Below the pieces are notes generated by a model. The model was given only the letters and a program-made list of their open reading frames with translations, did not search any database and was not told the DNA's origin. A program made the translations under genes and the position numbers. Positions 33,688 through 41,438 of a DNA stretch of 64,000 nt are shown here, piece after piece. The stretch lies in contig NZ_QLIX01000005.1 of the NCBI RefSeq assembly GCF_003258945.1, positions 220,338-284,337 of the forward strand. Reading direction: 5' to 3'. This DNA is from Roseicella frigidaeris (lineage in GTDB: Bacteria > Pseudomonadota > Alphaproteobacteria > Acetobacterales > Acetobacteraceae). Positions within the stretch are counted from its first letter, which is position 1; each line of letters begins with the position of its first letter.

Positions 33688-34901
33688 CGGCGGAACAGGG
33701 TCCTCAGGCTGCGCCGCGCCGGCGCCTTGTCGCCGACGCCGCCCGAGGCGCGCGCCAGCTGCGCGATCGCGTTGCGGAAGGGGCCGCCGGCGCCGACGGC
33801 CATCTGGCCGAGCGTCGCGGCCTCCTCCACGCGCCTGGGCAGATCGGGCACGACGATATCGGGCTCGAGCTTGAGCGCCTCGATCACCTGCCGGGTGGAG
33901 AGGCCGCCGCGGATGCCGGCGCGGTTCAGCACCAGCAGCGGCCGGGAGGCCTGGGCCGGACCCGCCTCGATCTGCAGCAGGCGGAGCACGTCGCGGATGC
34001 AGGCGAGCGTCGGCTGGAAGACGAAGATGCGCTGCTGCGCCAGGTCCAGCAAGTCCCGGCCGAACCCCTCAGCCGCGAAGGGGGCATCGGCGACGATGAA
34101 GTTGTAGCGGCGGCGCAGCATGCCGACGAGACGCTCGGCGCCGCCGGGGCTGTAGGACAGCGGCGCGCCGAGCGGCTCCTCCGCGGCGAGGAGGGACAGC
34201 CGCTCGCCGGCCGCGGTGGCCGAGCGTTCGACGAACAGCTCGTCCACCCGCTCGGGATGCTCGATCGCGCTGCGCAGGCCCGGCCCGGCGGCGGCGGAGA
34301 GCAGCAAGGGCTGGATGCCGCGGTGCAGGTCGGCATCCAGCACGGCCGCATGGCGATGCGCGACCTCGGCGAGGTACCAGGCGAGGTTGCCGGCGATGGT
34401 CGAGGCGCCGACGCCGCCGCGGGCCCCGGTGACCGTCATCAGGCGCCCGCCGCGCACATGCGCCTGGGTGAAGCGGCGCCGGGCGACGACCGGTCCGAAA
34501 TGCTCGGCGACCATCGCCACCGTCAGCGGCTTGTAGAGGTAATCGGCGACGCCGAAGCTGCGCGTGAGCTGGCGGTAGAAGCCGACATCCTCGCGGTCGC
34601 CGACGACGAGCACCCGGACATCGGGCTCGACCACCTGGGACAGGTCCTCGAGCGCGGCCAGGGGTTGCGGATGGCCCGCGACATCCACCACCAGCGTCCA
34701 GGGGGTCGGCATCTCGCGCAATGCGGCGATCGCCTTCTCGATATCGGCGCGGTGGAATTCGGCCTGCAGGCGTCCCAGCTCGGACAGGCCGTTGCGCAGC
34801 GCCTGTTCCGTCTCCGCATCCGCGGTGAAGCAGACGAGCGGGCGGCGTTCCGGCCTGTGCTGGGCGTCGTCCGCGGCGTCGGGAAAGGCGTGGTCGGGCA
34901 T
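33684..34901 (-). CDS. cpaE: Pilus localisation ATPase CpaE/TadZ
   Basis: 405-aa protein with an N-terminal receiver-like domain (about 20-135: LVCFTADAETEQAL, TLVVDVAG, VLVVGDREDVGFYRQLTRSFGVADYLYKPLT) and a C-terminal ParA/MinD-like ATPase (about 145-380). The deviant Walker A reads VTGARGGVGASTIAGNLAWYLAE, where the second lysine is Ser/Thr-flanked and atypical; AAVLDADLHRGIQPLLL is the switch region. TadZ/CpaE localises the pilus machine, often to a cell pole. Confidence 0.92.
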   Translation of the reverse strand: MPDHAFPDAADDAQHRPERRPLVCFTADAETEQALRNGLSELGRLQAEFHRADIEKAIAALREMPTPWTLVVDVAGHPQPLAALEDLSQVVEPDVRVLVVGDREDVGFYRQLTRSFGVADYLYKPLTVAMVAEHFGPVVARRRFTQAHVRGGRLMTVTGARGGVGASTIAGNLAWYLAEVAHRHAAVLDADLHRGIQPLLLSAAAGPGLRSAIEHPERVDELFVERSATAAGERLSLLAAEEPLGAPLSYSPGGAERLVGMLRRRYNFIVADAPFAAEGFGRDLLDLAQQRIFVFQPTLACIRDVLRLLQIEAGPAQASRPLLVLNRAGIRGGLSTRQVIEALKLEPDIVVPDLPRRVEEAATLGQMAVGAGGPFRNAIAQLARASGGVGDKAPARRSLRTLFRR

Positions 34902-34903
34902 GG

Positions 34904-35200
34904 CTAGTTCCCCGACGCGCCGTTCGGGACGGTGACGATCCGGGCGAGTCCGGAATCCGGCAGCGGCTTGAGCTTGTCGGCCCGCAACCGCTCGATCGCG
35001 GCAACGGCGGTGGTGCCAGCGGCGGTGCTGCCGGTGCCCTGGATGCGCTCCTCGGGATGCACCAGCATGACGGCAAGGTTCTGTTCGTTCGCTCCGCCCG
35101 GGCGCCAACGGCCCTCGTTCGTGTAAGGGTCGAGCGCCTGGCAGCCGGCGAGGCTCGCCAGCACCGGCAGGACGAGCACGCCGTTCAGGGGGAATCGCAT
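34904..35200 (-). CDS. Small CpaD-position lipoprotein
   Basis: 98-aa lipoprotein with signal peptide and lipobox LAGC (Cys at about 20), then DPYTNEGRWRPGGANEQNLAVMLVHPEERIQGTG and AIERLRADKLKPLPDSG. It occupies the place of CpaD (usually about 200 aa) between the secretin and CpaE. The segment N-E-x-N-L-A-x-M-x-x-x-P resembles the core of CpaD, so this may be a minimal CpaD. It ends two bases before the cpaE ATG. Confidence 0.65.
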   Translation of the reverse strand: MRFPLNGVLVLPVLASLAGCQALDPYTNEGRWRPGGANEQNLAVMLVHPEERIQGTGSTAAGTTAVAAIERLRADKLKPLPDSGLARIVTVPNGASGN

Positions 35201-35213
35201 GGCGCCGGTTTCC

Positions 35214-36620
35214 TCAGTTGAGCCCGAAGCCGGCCTGACCCGGCAGGCGCGGCGGCAGGCCGCGCTGCCGCGCGATCTGGCGGAAGAACAGGATGCGCTC
35301 CGCATCGTCGGGCGGGACATAGCCGTCGGTCGGCGCCCGCAGCGCCACCGGGCTGCTGGTGGGGCGGACGACATAGGGCGTGATGATGATGACGAGCTCG
35401 GTCTCGTTGCGCTGGAAGCGGTCCGAGCGGAACAGCGCGCCGAGCACCGGAACCTCGCCGATGCCGGGCAGCGCACGGCCGAGGGCGCGGACATTGTCCT
35501 GCAGCAGGCCGGCGATGGCGAAGGACTGGCCGCTGCCGAGCTCCACCGTGGTCTCGGCGCGCCGCACGCTGAGCGCCGGGATCTGGATCGAGCTGTTGCC
35601 GGCGGCGAGCCGCACCGCGCCCTGGTCGGTCAGGTCGCTCACCTCCGGCCGCACGCGGAGGCTGATCCGCCCCTGCGAGAGCACGGTGGGGACGAAGGCC
35701 AGGCTCACGCCATACTGTTTGAACTGCACCGTGACGACGTTGTCGCGCAGCGCGACCGGGATCGGGAATTCGCCGCCCACGAGGAAGCTGGCGGATTCGC
35801 CGCTCATCGCGGTCAGGTTCGGCTCGGCCAGCAGGGTGATGAGCCGGTCCTGTGCCAGGGCATCGACCAGCGCGTTGACATCGTAGCTCTTGCCGTCGCC
35901 CGCACCGAGGGCAAGCGTGCTCGAGGGGTTGATGGCGTCGAACAGGGCGTTGCGCGTCACGAGGCCGATCGCGAAATTCCCCGAACGGCCCACCGCCTGC
36001 CAGTCGATCCCGAGCTGGCGCGTGACCTCGCGCCCCACCTCGGCGATCCGGACGCGCAGATTGACCTGCACCTGGCCGAGGACCGAGACGCGGTTGTCGA
36101 GCTCCTGCCCCTCGGCGAGGTATCCGCGGGCGATCGCCGCCGCCTGCTCGGCCTCCGCGGCGGTGGCCGCCTCGCCGAGCAGGGCGATGCCCTTGCCGCG
36201 CGGCTCGGCGCGGATCCGCTGGCCCGGCAGCAGGCGCGCGATCGCCGCCTGCGCCTCGCCCGCCCCGAAGCCCGAGGCGCGGACCGTGACCTCGTACTGG
36301 GCGACCGGGCTGCCCTGGCCGTCCATGGCAGCGATGGTGGTGCGCCCCGGCGCGACGCCGAAGAGGAAGAGGCTGGTCGGGCTCGCCGGCCGCACCTCGA
36401 CGATGCGGGGATCGGCCGCGAAGACCGAGCCGGCGCCGCGGCTCAGCTGCAGGATGCGTCCCGCCCCGGCCTCGATGGTGAGCGGCAGGCCGGCGCGCAG
36501 CGTCGCGCTGTTCTCCTGCGTCACCTGCCGCATCGGCGGCGTGGCCGGACGGGTGGGGGGAGGCTCCTGCGCCAACGCAAGCGCGGGCGCGAGAAGGACC
36601 AACAAGCCGGCGATGCGCAT
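35214..36620 (-). CDS. cpaC: Flp pilus secretin CpaC/RcpA
   Basis: 468-aa outer-membrane secretin. A cleavable signal ends ALALAQ. The N-domain (BON/POTRA-like) includes ILQLSRGAGSVFAADPRIVEVRPASPTSLFLFGVAPGRTTIAAMD; the secretin domain has VQVNLRVRIAEVGREVTRQLGIDW, LLAEPNLTAMSGESASFLVGGEFPIPV and the C-terminal RRAETTVELGSGQSFAIAGLLQDN...PVLGALFRSDRFQRNETELVIIITPYVVRP, diagnostic of the family. ATG shares one base with the cpaB stop. Confidence 0.95.
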   Translation of the reverse strand: MRIAGLLVLLAPALALAQEPPPTRPATPPMRQVTQENSATLRAGLPLTIEAGAGRILQLSRGAGSVFAADPRIVEVRPASPTSLFLFGVAPGRTTIAAMDGQGSPVAQYEVTVRASGFGAGEAQAAIARLLPGQRIRAEPRGKGIALLGEAATAAEAEQAAAIARGYLAEGQELDNRVSVLGQVQVNLRVRIAEVGREVTRQLGIDWQAVGRSGNFAIGLVTRNALFDAINPSSTLALGAGDGKSYDVNALVDALAQDRLITLLAEPNLTAMSGESASFLVGGEFPIPVALRDNVVTVQFKQYGVSLAFVPTVLSQGRISLRVRPEVSDLTDQGAVRLAAGNSSIQIPALSVRRAETTVELGSGQSFAIAGLLQDNVRALGRALPGIGEVPVLGALFRSDRFQRNETELVIIITPYVVRPTSSPVALRAPTDGYVPPDDAERILFFRQIARQRGLPPRLPGQAGFGLN

Positions 36621-37468
36621 CAGAATCGGAACTCCTCGCGTTTTGCGGCACCCTGGAAGATCTGCAGCGTCTGCGGCGGTGCCTCGGCGGCGCCGCGCCC
36701 GGCCCGCAGCGCCGGGGACACGTCGCCCCCCCAGGTGATGGCGGGGGCAGGCTCGGCGGCTGGCTCCAGGCCGGTGGCCGACCGCACCACCAGGGAGAGG
36801 CGGCCCAGCCGCGTGGCGACGGCGATGCGCTCGGCCTGCTTCGCGGTCACCTCAAGCGTGACGGTCCGCACCTGGCGGTTGCTGTCCGTCGTGTCGCCCA
36901 TGGCGCCCTGGACCAGCGCCTGGTCGATGGCGATGACGCGGGCATCGGGCAGCACGGTCTCCCCGGCGACGCGGCGGTAGGCGGGCAGGCTGTCGTCGTT
37001 GATCTGCTGCGTGAGCACGACGTCCACGCGATCGCCGGGCCAGATCAGGCCGGCCGTGCCGGAGACGGCATCGACGCCGACCGAGACGGCGCGCATGTCG
37101 GCGCCGAGCACGGCGGCGAGGAAGCCGCGGTCCCCGGGCCGCAGCACGTCCTCGGGCAGCATCGGGTCGCCCTGCGGCAGGCTGTGGCGGACCATGGCGC
37201 CGAACAGCTCGGCCCTTGCCTCGCGCGTGTCCCGCCGGGTGCCGGCCGGCATGGCGGCGATCTCCATCTCCTGGCCGACCAGATCCTCGGGCTTGATCAG
37301 CGTCCCGGCCCGCAGCGGCCGGGCGGCGACGAGGACCATCGCCCGGGCGGGCGGCGCGGCGGCCTCCGCGACCGGCCCATCGGCGGGGCGCAGGCCAAAC
37401 CAGGCGAGGCCGCCGAAGCCGGCGGCGCCAAGGAGGAGAAGCCCGAAGAGGAGGAGACGCAGGACCAT
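36620..37468 (-). CDS. cpaB: Flp pilus assembly protein CpaB/RcpC
   Basis: 282-aa protein with one N-terminal transmembrane segment (LLLFGLLLLGAAGFGGLAWFG) and a periplasmic SAF domain at about 45-110: MVLVAARPLRAGTLIKPEDL, LPQGDPMLPEDVLRPGDRGFLAAVL. RAVSVGVDAVSGTAGLIWPGDRVDVVLT follows. CpaB may bind peptidoglycan and stabilise the secretin. The ATG at 37468 is preferred (GAGAG eight bases upstream) over one at 37483. Confidence 0.92.
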   Translation of the reverse strand: MVLRLLLFGLLLLGAAGFGGLAWFGLRPADGPVAEAAAPPARAMVLVAARPLRAGTLIKPEDLVGQEMEIAAMPAGTRRDTREARAELFGAMVRHSLPQGDPMLPEDVLRPGDRGFLAAVLGADMRAVSVGVDAVSGTAGLIWPGDRVDVVLTQQINDDSLPAYRRVAGETVLPDARVIAIDQALVQGAMGDTTDSNRQVRTVTLEVTAKQAERIAVATRLGRLSLVVRSATGLEPAAEPAPAITWGGDVSPALRAGRGAAEAPPQTLQIFQGAAKREEFRF

Positions 37469-37479
37469 GGGTGGCACTC

Positions 37480-37965
37480 TCATCCAAGGAGCGTGAAGAA
37501 AGTCCCAAGCCCGATGGCCACGGCGTAGGGCAGCGGCCCGCCGCGGCGGATCCTCCAGGCTTCGGCGCGAAGGGCGCGGGCGACGAGCGAGGCCGGCCGC
37601 ATGCGCCCGGGCGGCGCGAGCAGCGGCCGCAGGCCCAGATAGAGAAGGGCGAGCAGGCCCCCGGCCAGGGCCACGGCGAGGATCAGGTCGGGCGTGGTGG
37701 CCGGCCCGGCCAGCAGCGCACAGGCGGCGAGGAGCTTGACGTCGCCGCCGCCCATGACGCCGCAGCGCCAGGCCAGGAGGCCGAGCAGGAAGACACCGAG
37801 CGCGGCGAGCAGCGCCGGCGCCGCGTCGCCCGCCAGGAGATGCGCCCCGAGGCCGAGCAGCGCGATCGCCAGGCTGAGGCCGTTCGGGATGGTGCGCGCC
37901 GCGATGTCGTGCAGGCTGGCCGCGCACAGGGCCAGCCCGGCCGGGAGCAGGAGCATGGTTGGCAT
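37480..37965 (-). CDS. cpaA: Prepilin peptidase CpaA/TadV
   Basis: 161-aa integral membrane aspartyl protease (A24 family, short form without the N-terminal methylase domain). The two catalytic Asp motifs are CAASLHDIAARTIPN and MGGGDVKLLAACALL (GxGD). About four to five hydrophobic segments. It matures Flp pilin and the TadE/F pseudopilins. It lies 70 bp downstream of the pilin, beyond a stem-loop. Confidence 0.92.
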   Translation of the reverse strand: MPTMLLLPAGLALCAASLHDIAARTIPNGLSLAIALLGLGAHLLAGDAAPALLAALGVFLLGLLAWRCGVMGGGDVKLLAACALLAGPATTPDLILAVALAGGLLALLYLGLRPLLAPPGRMRPASLVARALRAEAWRIRRGGPLPYAVAIGLGTFFTLLG

Positions 37966-37991
37966 CCGGGGGCTGCGCCCGGGCCGCCGGT

Positions 37992-38022
37992 CCGCTGACA
38001 GGGCCGCCGGCTCCGTCAGCGG
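37992..38022 (-). promoter_or_regulatory. Stem-loop between flp and cpaA
   Basis: CCGCTGAC (37992-37999) is complementary to GTCAGCGG (38015-38022) around a 15-base GC-rich loop. Located right after the pilin stop, it could stabilise or partly terminate the flp transcript, giving more pilin than machine components. Inference from position. Confidence 0.45.
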
Positions 38023-38035
38023 CTCGGCCGCCCGC

Positions 38036-38215
38036 TCAGGTGGCGGCGACGAGCTTGTTGGCGATGCCCTGGAACACGGCGGAGGCATTGCTGCCGAGCG
38101 TGGTGACGGCACCGATGATCACGGTGGCGATCAGGGCGGCGATCAGGCCGTATTCGAGCGCGGTCACGCCCTTGCGGTCCGTGACAAGCGATCGGGCGAG
38201 GACATAAAGCGACAT
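38036..38215 (-). CDS. flp: Flp-type major pilin
   Basis: 59-aa type IVb pilin. The leader MSLYVLARSLVTDRKG ends at the prepilin cleavage Gly; the mature start VTALEYGLIAALIATVIIG has the Flp signature with Glu at +5 and Tyr at +6, followed by TTLGSNASAVFQGIANKLVAAT. It is the first gene of the 11.6-kb leftward Tad operon. A strong AAGGAGGT lies about 12 bases before the ATG with a weaker GGAAG closer in. Confidence 0.93.
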   Translation of the reverse strand: MSLYVLARSLVTDRKGVTALEYGLIAALIATVIIGAVTTLGSNASAVFQGIANKLVAAT

Positions 38216-38347
38216 CGACTTCCAGTGACCTCCTTCATGGTGCCGGGACGATGGGTTCGGCCGGACGGAGGCAGGATGTGGTCGCAGATATTGAAATCGG
38301 CTGAACGTTATTGAGATGGTTCTTAACGGCCATGAACGCCGCGCCGC
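38216..38347 (-). promoter_or_regulatory. Tad operon promoter region
   Basis: A 132-bp gap between the lytic transglycosylase and flp. Bases 38280-38330 form an AT-rich island (GATATTGAAATC, AACGTTATTGAGATGG) in an otherwise GC-rich neighbourhood, the most likely place for the operon promoter and regulator binding. No perfect sigma-70 or sigma-54 pair was found. Confidence 0.45.
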
Positions 38348-39043
38348 CTACCGCCTGGCCGGGATGAAGACCGGGGGCAGCCACCGGGCCATCGCGGCCG
38401 GGGGCGCGGCGCCCGGGGCCGCGAGGGCGCGCGGGACGAAGACCGGGATCGCCATCGGCAGGACCGGCGCCGGGCGCAGCAGGGACGGCGACGCGGCCGC
38501 CAGCCCCTGCCCTGCCCCGTCCAGATGGGCGAGGACGCGCAGGCGGTAGGCGGTGCCGCGTTCCGGCGTCGCCGAGTGGTAGCGGGCGATCGCCTGGTCC
38601 CAGTCGCCGCCGCGCTGGTGCAGCTCGCGCAGGAACCGCGCGGCGTAGCGGGCATTGGCGAGGGGATCGAAGGCCTCCTCGAGCGAGCCGAAGGCGGCCG
38701 GGTGGTGCAGCAGATTCACCTGCAGACAGCCGATATCGATGGAGCGGATGCCCTGCCCCTGCAGCGTGGCGACGGTGGCGATCGCCTCGGCACGGCTGCC
38801 GGCATGGAGGCCCATGCCGGCGGCGTTCAAGGCCCAGGGCCAGGGCTCGACCCGTCCGCTCAGCGGATCACGGCGGCCGGATTCGGTCCGCGCGATGGCG
38901 TGCAGCAGCCCGGGCGGCAGCCCGGCCTCGCGCTCGGCCTGCGCGACGGCCGGGGTGCAGGCCGTCCGCTCCTGCGCGGCGGCCTGCTGCGCGACCAGGG
39001 CGAGCGATGCCAGGACCAGTCGGCGCGTTATCGGGTTCATCAT
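38348..39043 (-). CDS. Lytic transglycosylase (SLT family)
   Basis: 231-aa secreted muramidase. The signal peptide MMNPITRRLVLASLALVAQQAAAQ is followed by a goose-lysozyme-type SLT domain: LPPGLLHAIARTESGRRDP contains the catalytic Glu in the ESG motif; SIDIGCLQVNLLHHP is the G-x-xQVN strand; NARYAARFLRELHQRGGDWDQAIARYHS is the third signature. The C-terminal 55 residues are Pro/Ala-rich. In Caulobacter a transglycosylase (PleA) is needed for pili and flagella; adjacency to flp suggests a similar wall-opening role. Either of two adjacent ATGs (39043, 39040) may start it. Confidence 0.88.
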   Translation of the reverse strand: MMNPITRRLVLASLALVAQQAAAQERTACTPAVAQAEREAGLPPGLLHAIARTESGRRDPLSGRVEPWPWALNAAGMGLHAGSRAEAIATVATLQGQGIRSIDIGCLQVNLLHHPAAFGSLEEAFDPLANARYAARFLRELHQRGGDWDQAIARYHSATPERGTAYRLRVLAHLDGAGQGLAAASPSLLRPAPVLPMAIPVFVPRALAAPGAAPPAAMARWLPPVFIPARR

Positions 39044-39100
39044 AACTCGCAGGCTAGGTGCAGGCGCTGACCAAACCACCAAGACGAGGCCTGCCACGCG

Positions 39101-39610
39101 ATGGCGAGGTTCCTGCATTACGAGGAGGCGCTGGCCTGGGCGCAGGGCCAGGCCAGCCTGACGCTCGAGGGAATGATGCGCGGCCTGGATGCCAGCGCCG
39201 CCGCGGCCGCCAGCTTCCTCCGCCGCATGGAGGCGGATGGCCTGATCGGCCCGGCCGAGTCGGACGGCACCCACCCCGTCCTGGGATCGCGCCGCCGCCG
39301 CGCCGCCTCGCAGCCGGACCGGGAGGAGGCCGCCGCGGCGCGGCTGCGCGCCGAGCTGCAAGCCGCCCTGCACCGGGCGGAGCGGGCCGAGGCGCGGCTG
39401 GCGGCGCTGGCGGCCCCCCGCGCCCAGCTTGGGTCCCTGCGCCGCCTGCTGGCGCGCGAGCTGCACCCGGATGCGGCGGCGCCGACCGGCGATGCCGCCC
39501 TGCACGCGGCCTATACGGCGATCTTCAAGACCCTCTGGCCACGGATCGAGACCCTGCTGGCGGGCGAGCCTGCCGACCGCGACTCGCAGCCGGCCGAAGC
39601 CGAGCCCTGA
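39101..39610 (+). CDS. Hypothetical protein with winged-helix-like and degenerate J-domain-like ends
   Basis: 169-aa protein. The N-terminal part (LTLEGMMRGLDASAAAAASFLRRMEADGLIGP) has the pattern of a small winged helix. The middle is a charged Ala/Arg/Glu coiled coil. The C-terminal part LRRLLARELHPDAAAPTGDAALHAAYTAIFKTLWPRI has HPD followed by helix III spacing like a DnaJ J-domain. No family was recognised with confidence. Upstream 57 bp is shared divergently with the transglycosylase. Confidence 0.6.
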   Translation: MARFLHYEEALAWAQGQASLTLEGMMRGLDASAAAAASFLRRMEADGLIGPAESDGTHPVLGSRRRRAASQPDREEAAAARLRAELQAALHRAERAEARLAALAAPRAQLGSLRRLLARELHPDAAAPTGDAALHAAYTAIFKTLWPRIETLLAGEPADRDSQPAEAEP

Positions 39611-39649
39611 TGGCGATGGCCGCTGAACGAAGCGTGACGATGAGGGGGC

Positions 39650-39724
39650 TGGAGCGGGCGATGGGAATCGAACCCACGACATTCAGCTTGGGAAGCTGAC
39701 GTTCTACCTCTGAACTACGCCCGC
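39650..39724 (-). tRNA. tRNA-Gly (anticodon CCC)
   Basis: On the minus strand GCGGGCG pairs with CGCCCGC (acceptor), D arm GTTC-AGAGGTA-GAAC, anticodon stem TCAGC/GCTGA with loop TTCCCAA giving anticodon CCC, T arm GTGGG-TTCGATT-CCCAT, discriminator T and an encoded CCA at 39650-39652. 75 nt. Reads GGG codons. Confidence 0.95.
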
Positions 39725-39774
39725 AGCCGGGCCGCCGTTATAGGCATCGCGCGGACAACTCGGCAAGCGGGCGG

Positions 39775-39803
39775 TTGACCTTGGCTGCCCCCCTCCCTAG
39801 CCT
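39775..39803 (+). promoter_or_regulatory. Sigma-70 promoter of hrcA
   Basis: TTGACC (39775-39780), 17-bp spacer, TAGCCT (39798-39803). The expected start is at about 39810, exactly where an in-frame GTG lies. No CIRCE inverted repeat was seen nearby. Confidence 0.6.
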
Positions 39804-39836
39804 CCTAGCGTGTCCCGACTGGATCCAGGCCGTAGG

Positions 39837-40925
39837 ATGATGCCCTCCCCGAAGGCGCTGGCCGGCGCGACGGGGTCGTCCGTGGTGGGGGCCTCGGCCG
39901 CCGGCCTCGACAGCCGGAGCGCGACCATCCTCCGCGAGTTGGTCGAGCTCTATGTGCTGACCGGCGAGCCCGTGGGCTCCCGCACCCTCTCCCGCCGCCT
40001 GCCCCTCGGCCTCTCCCCGGCCTCCATCCGCAACGTGATGGCGGATCTGGAGGAGGCCGGCTTTCTCTACGCCCCGCATACCAGCGCCGGCCGGCTGCCG
40101 ACCGATCGCGGGCTGCGCCTGTTCGTCGATGGGCTGCTGGAGTTCGGCGATCTCGGCGAGCGGGAGCGCGAGGCGATCGCCGCGCGCTGCGCCGCCTCCG
40201 GCCGCTCGCTGCAGGAGACGCTGGCCGAGGCGGGGCAGATGCTCTCCGGCCTGGCCGGCGCCGCCGGGCTGGTGGTCGCGCCGAAGAGCGAGGGCCGGGT
40301 CCGCCACATGGAGTTCGTCGCCCTCGGCCCCGGGCGCGCCCTGGTGGTGCTGGTCACCGATGACGGGCAGGTGGAGAACCGCGTCATCGAGGTGCCGCCG
40401 GGCCTGCCGCCCTCCGCCCTCGCCCAGGCCAGCAACTACCTCAACGCCCGCCTGGCCGGCCGCAGCCTGGACGAGGCGCGGGCCAAGGTGAGCGAGGAGA
40501 TCGCGGCCAACCGCACCGCCCTCGATGCCCTGACGACCCAGGTGATCGAAGCCGGGGTCGCCACCTGGGCCGGCGGCGGCGCCGGCAGCCTGATCGTCCG
40601 CGGCCAGGCCCGGCTGCTGGAGAATCTCGACCAGCTCGCCCGGGTGCAGGAGATCCAGTCGCTCTTCGAGCGGCTGGAGGCGCAGGAGACGGTGCTCCGC
40701 CTGCTGGAGCTGGCGCAGCGCGGCGAGGGGGTGCAAATCTTCATCGGCGCCGAGAGCGGGCTGTTCGACAGCGCCGGCCTCTCCATGGTGGTCGCGCCCT
40801 TCCGCAACGGCCAGGAACGGATCGTCGGCGCCATCGGCGTCATCGGCCCCACCCGGATCAATTACGGCCGGGTGATCCCGGTGGTGGATTACACCGCGCG
40901 CGTCATCGGCCGGCTGCTGGGCTGA
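39837..40925 (+). CDS. hrcA: Heat-inducible transcription repressor HrcA
   Basis: 362-aa repressor of groE/dnaK-type operons through the CIRCE element; GroEL activates it. N-terminal winged helix LDSRSATILRELVELYVLTGEPVGSRTLSRRLPLGLSPASIRNVMADLEEAGFLYAPHTSAGRLPTDRGLRLFVD is the diagnostic part. The GAF-like and dimer regions follow (RHMEFVALGPGRALVVLVTDDGQVENR; FIGAESGLFDSAGLSMVVAPF; GAIGVIGPTRINYGRVIPVVDY). An in-frame GTG at 39810 would add nine residues and would be leaderless from the predicted promoter. grpE, the usual neighbour, is not next to it here. Confidence 0.95.
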   Translation: MMPSPKALAGATGSSVVGASAAGLDSRSATILRELVELYVLTGEPVGSRTLSRRLPLGLSPASIRNVMADLEEAGFLYAPHTSAGRLPTDRGLRLFVDGLLEFGDLGEREREAIAARCAASGRSLQETLAEAGQMLSGLAGAAGLVVAPKSEGRVRHMEFVALGPGRALVVLVTDDGQVENRVIEVPPGLPPSALAQASNYLNARLAGRSLDEARAKVSEEIAANRTALDALTTQVIEAGVATWAGGGAGSLIVRGQARLLENLDQLARVQEIQSLFERLEAQETVLRLLELAQRGEGVQIFIGAESGLFDSAGLSMVVAPFRNGQERIVGAIGVIGPTRINYGRVIPVVDYTARVIGRLLG

Positions 40926-40951
40926 GGGGGCCGGCCGGCGCCCGCCCGGCG

Positions 40952-41218
40952 TCAGCGCAGCGCGCCGATCCGGGAGCCGGGCGGGCCGGACAGCATGTGC
41001 AGCTCCGGGGCGTCGGTCCTGCCGGCGGCGGCCTCCCGGATGATGTCCCGCGCATGGTTCAGCCGCGCCACCTGCTCGCCAAGCGGCAGGTCGTCGAGCT
41101 GATGGAAGGTCTCCTCGTAGAGGCGCACGATGGACAGCGCATGCGCCCGCTGCAGCGCCTGCAGGTAGGCGTCCTCCAACTGCGTCTGTGCGGCGTAGAG
41201 ATCGGCATCCGTCGCCAT
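40952..41218 (-). CDS. Small hypothetical protein
   Basis: 88-aa helical protein beginning MATDADLYAAQTQLEDAYLQALQRAHALSIVRLYEETFHQLDDLPLGEQVARLNHARDIIREA. The two-helix pattern with conserved-looking Leu/His spacing suggests a small folded dimer. Convergent with hrcA at 26 bp. No family recognised. Confidence 0.6.
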   Translation of the reverse strand: MATDADLYAAQTQLEDAYLQALQRAHALSIVRLYEETFHQLDDLPLGEQVARLNHARDIIREAAAGRTDAPELHMLSGPPGSRIGALR

Positions 41219-41438
41219 TCTGCCCTCCGGGCTTACATTGCGCCCATGTCTGCCGTTTGTAACTCTCGAGGACTGCAAGGTTTCCCGCGACGGGGCGACG
41301 CGGCGGCGGAAGGGGAGGCGGGCGGATGCGGCTGACGCGGTGCAGGGAGGCCGCCGGGCCGGGCCGCGCTGCCCGCCCCGAAGGACCCCGCCTCGAAGGA
41401 CCGGGCCAGGCCGCGGGGCGGGTGCCGGGGCGGACGGC

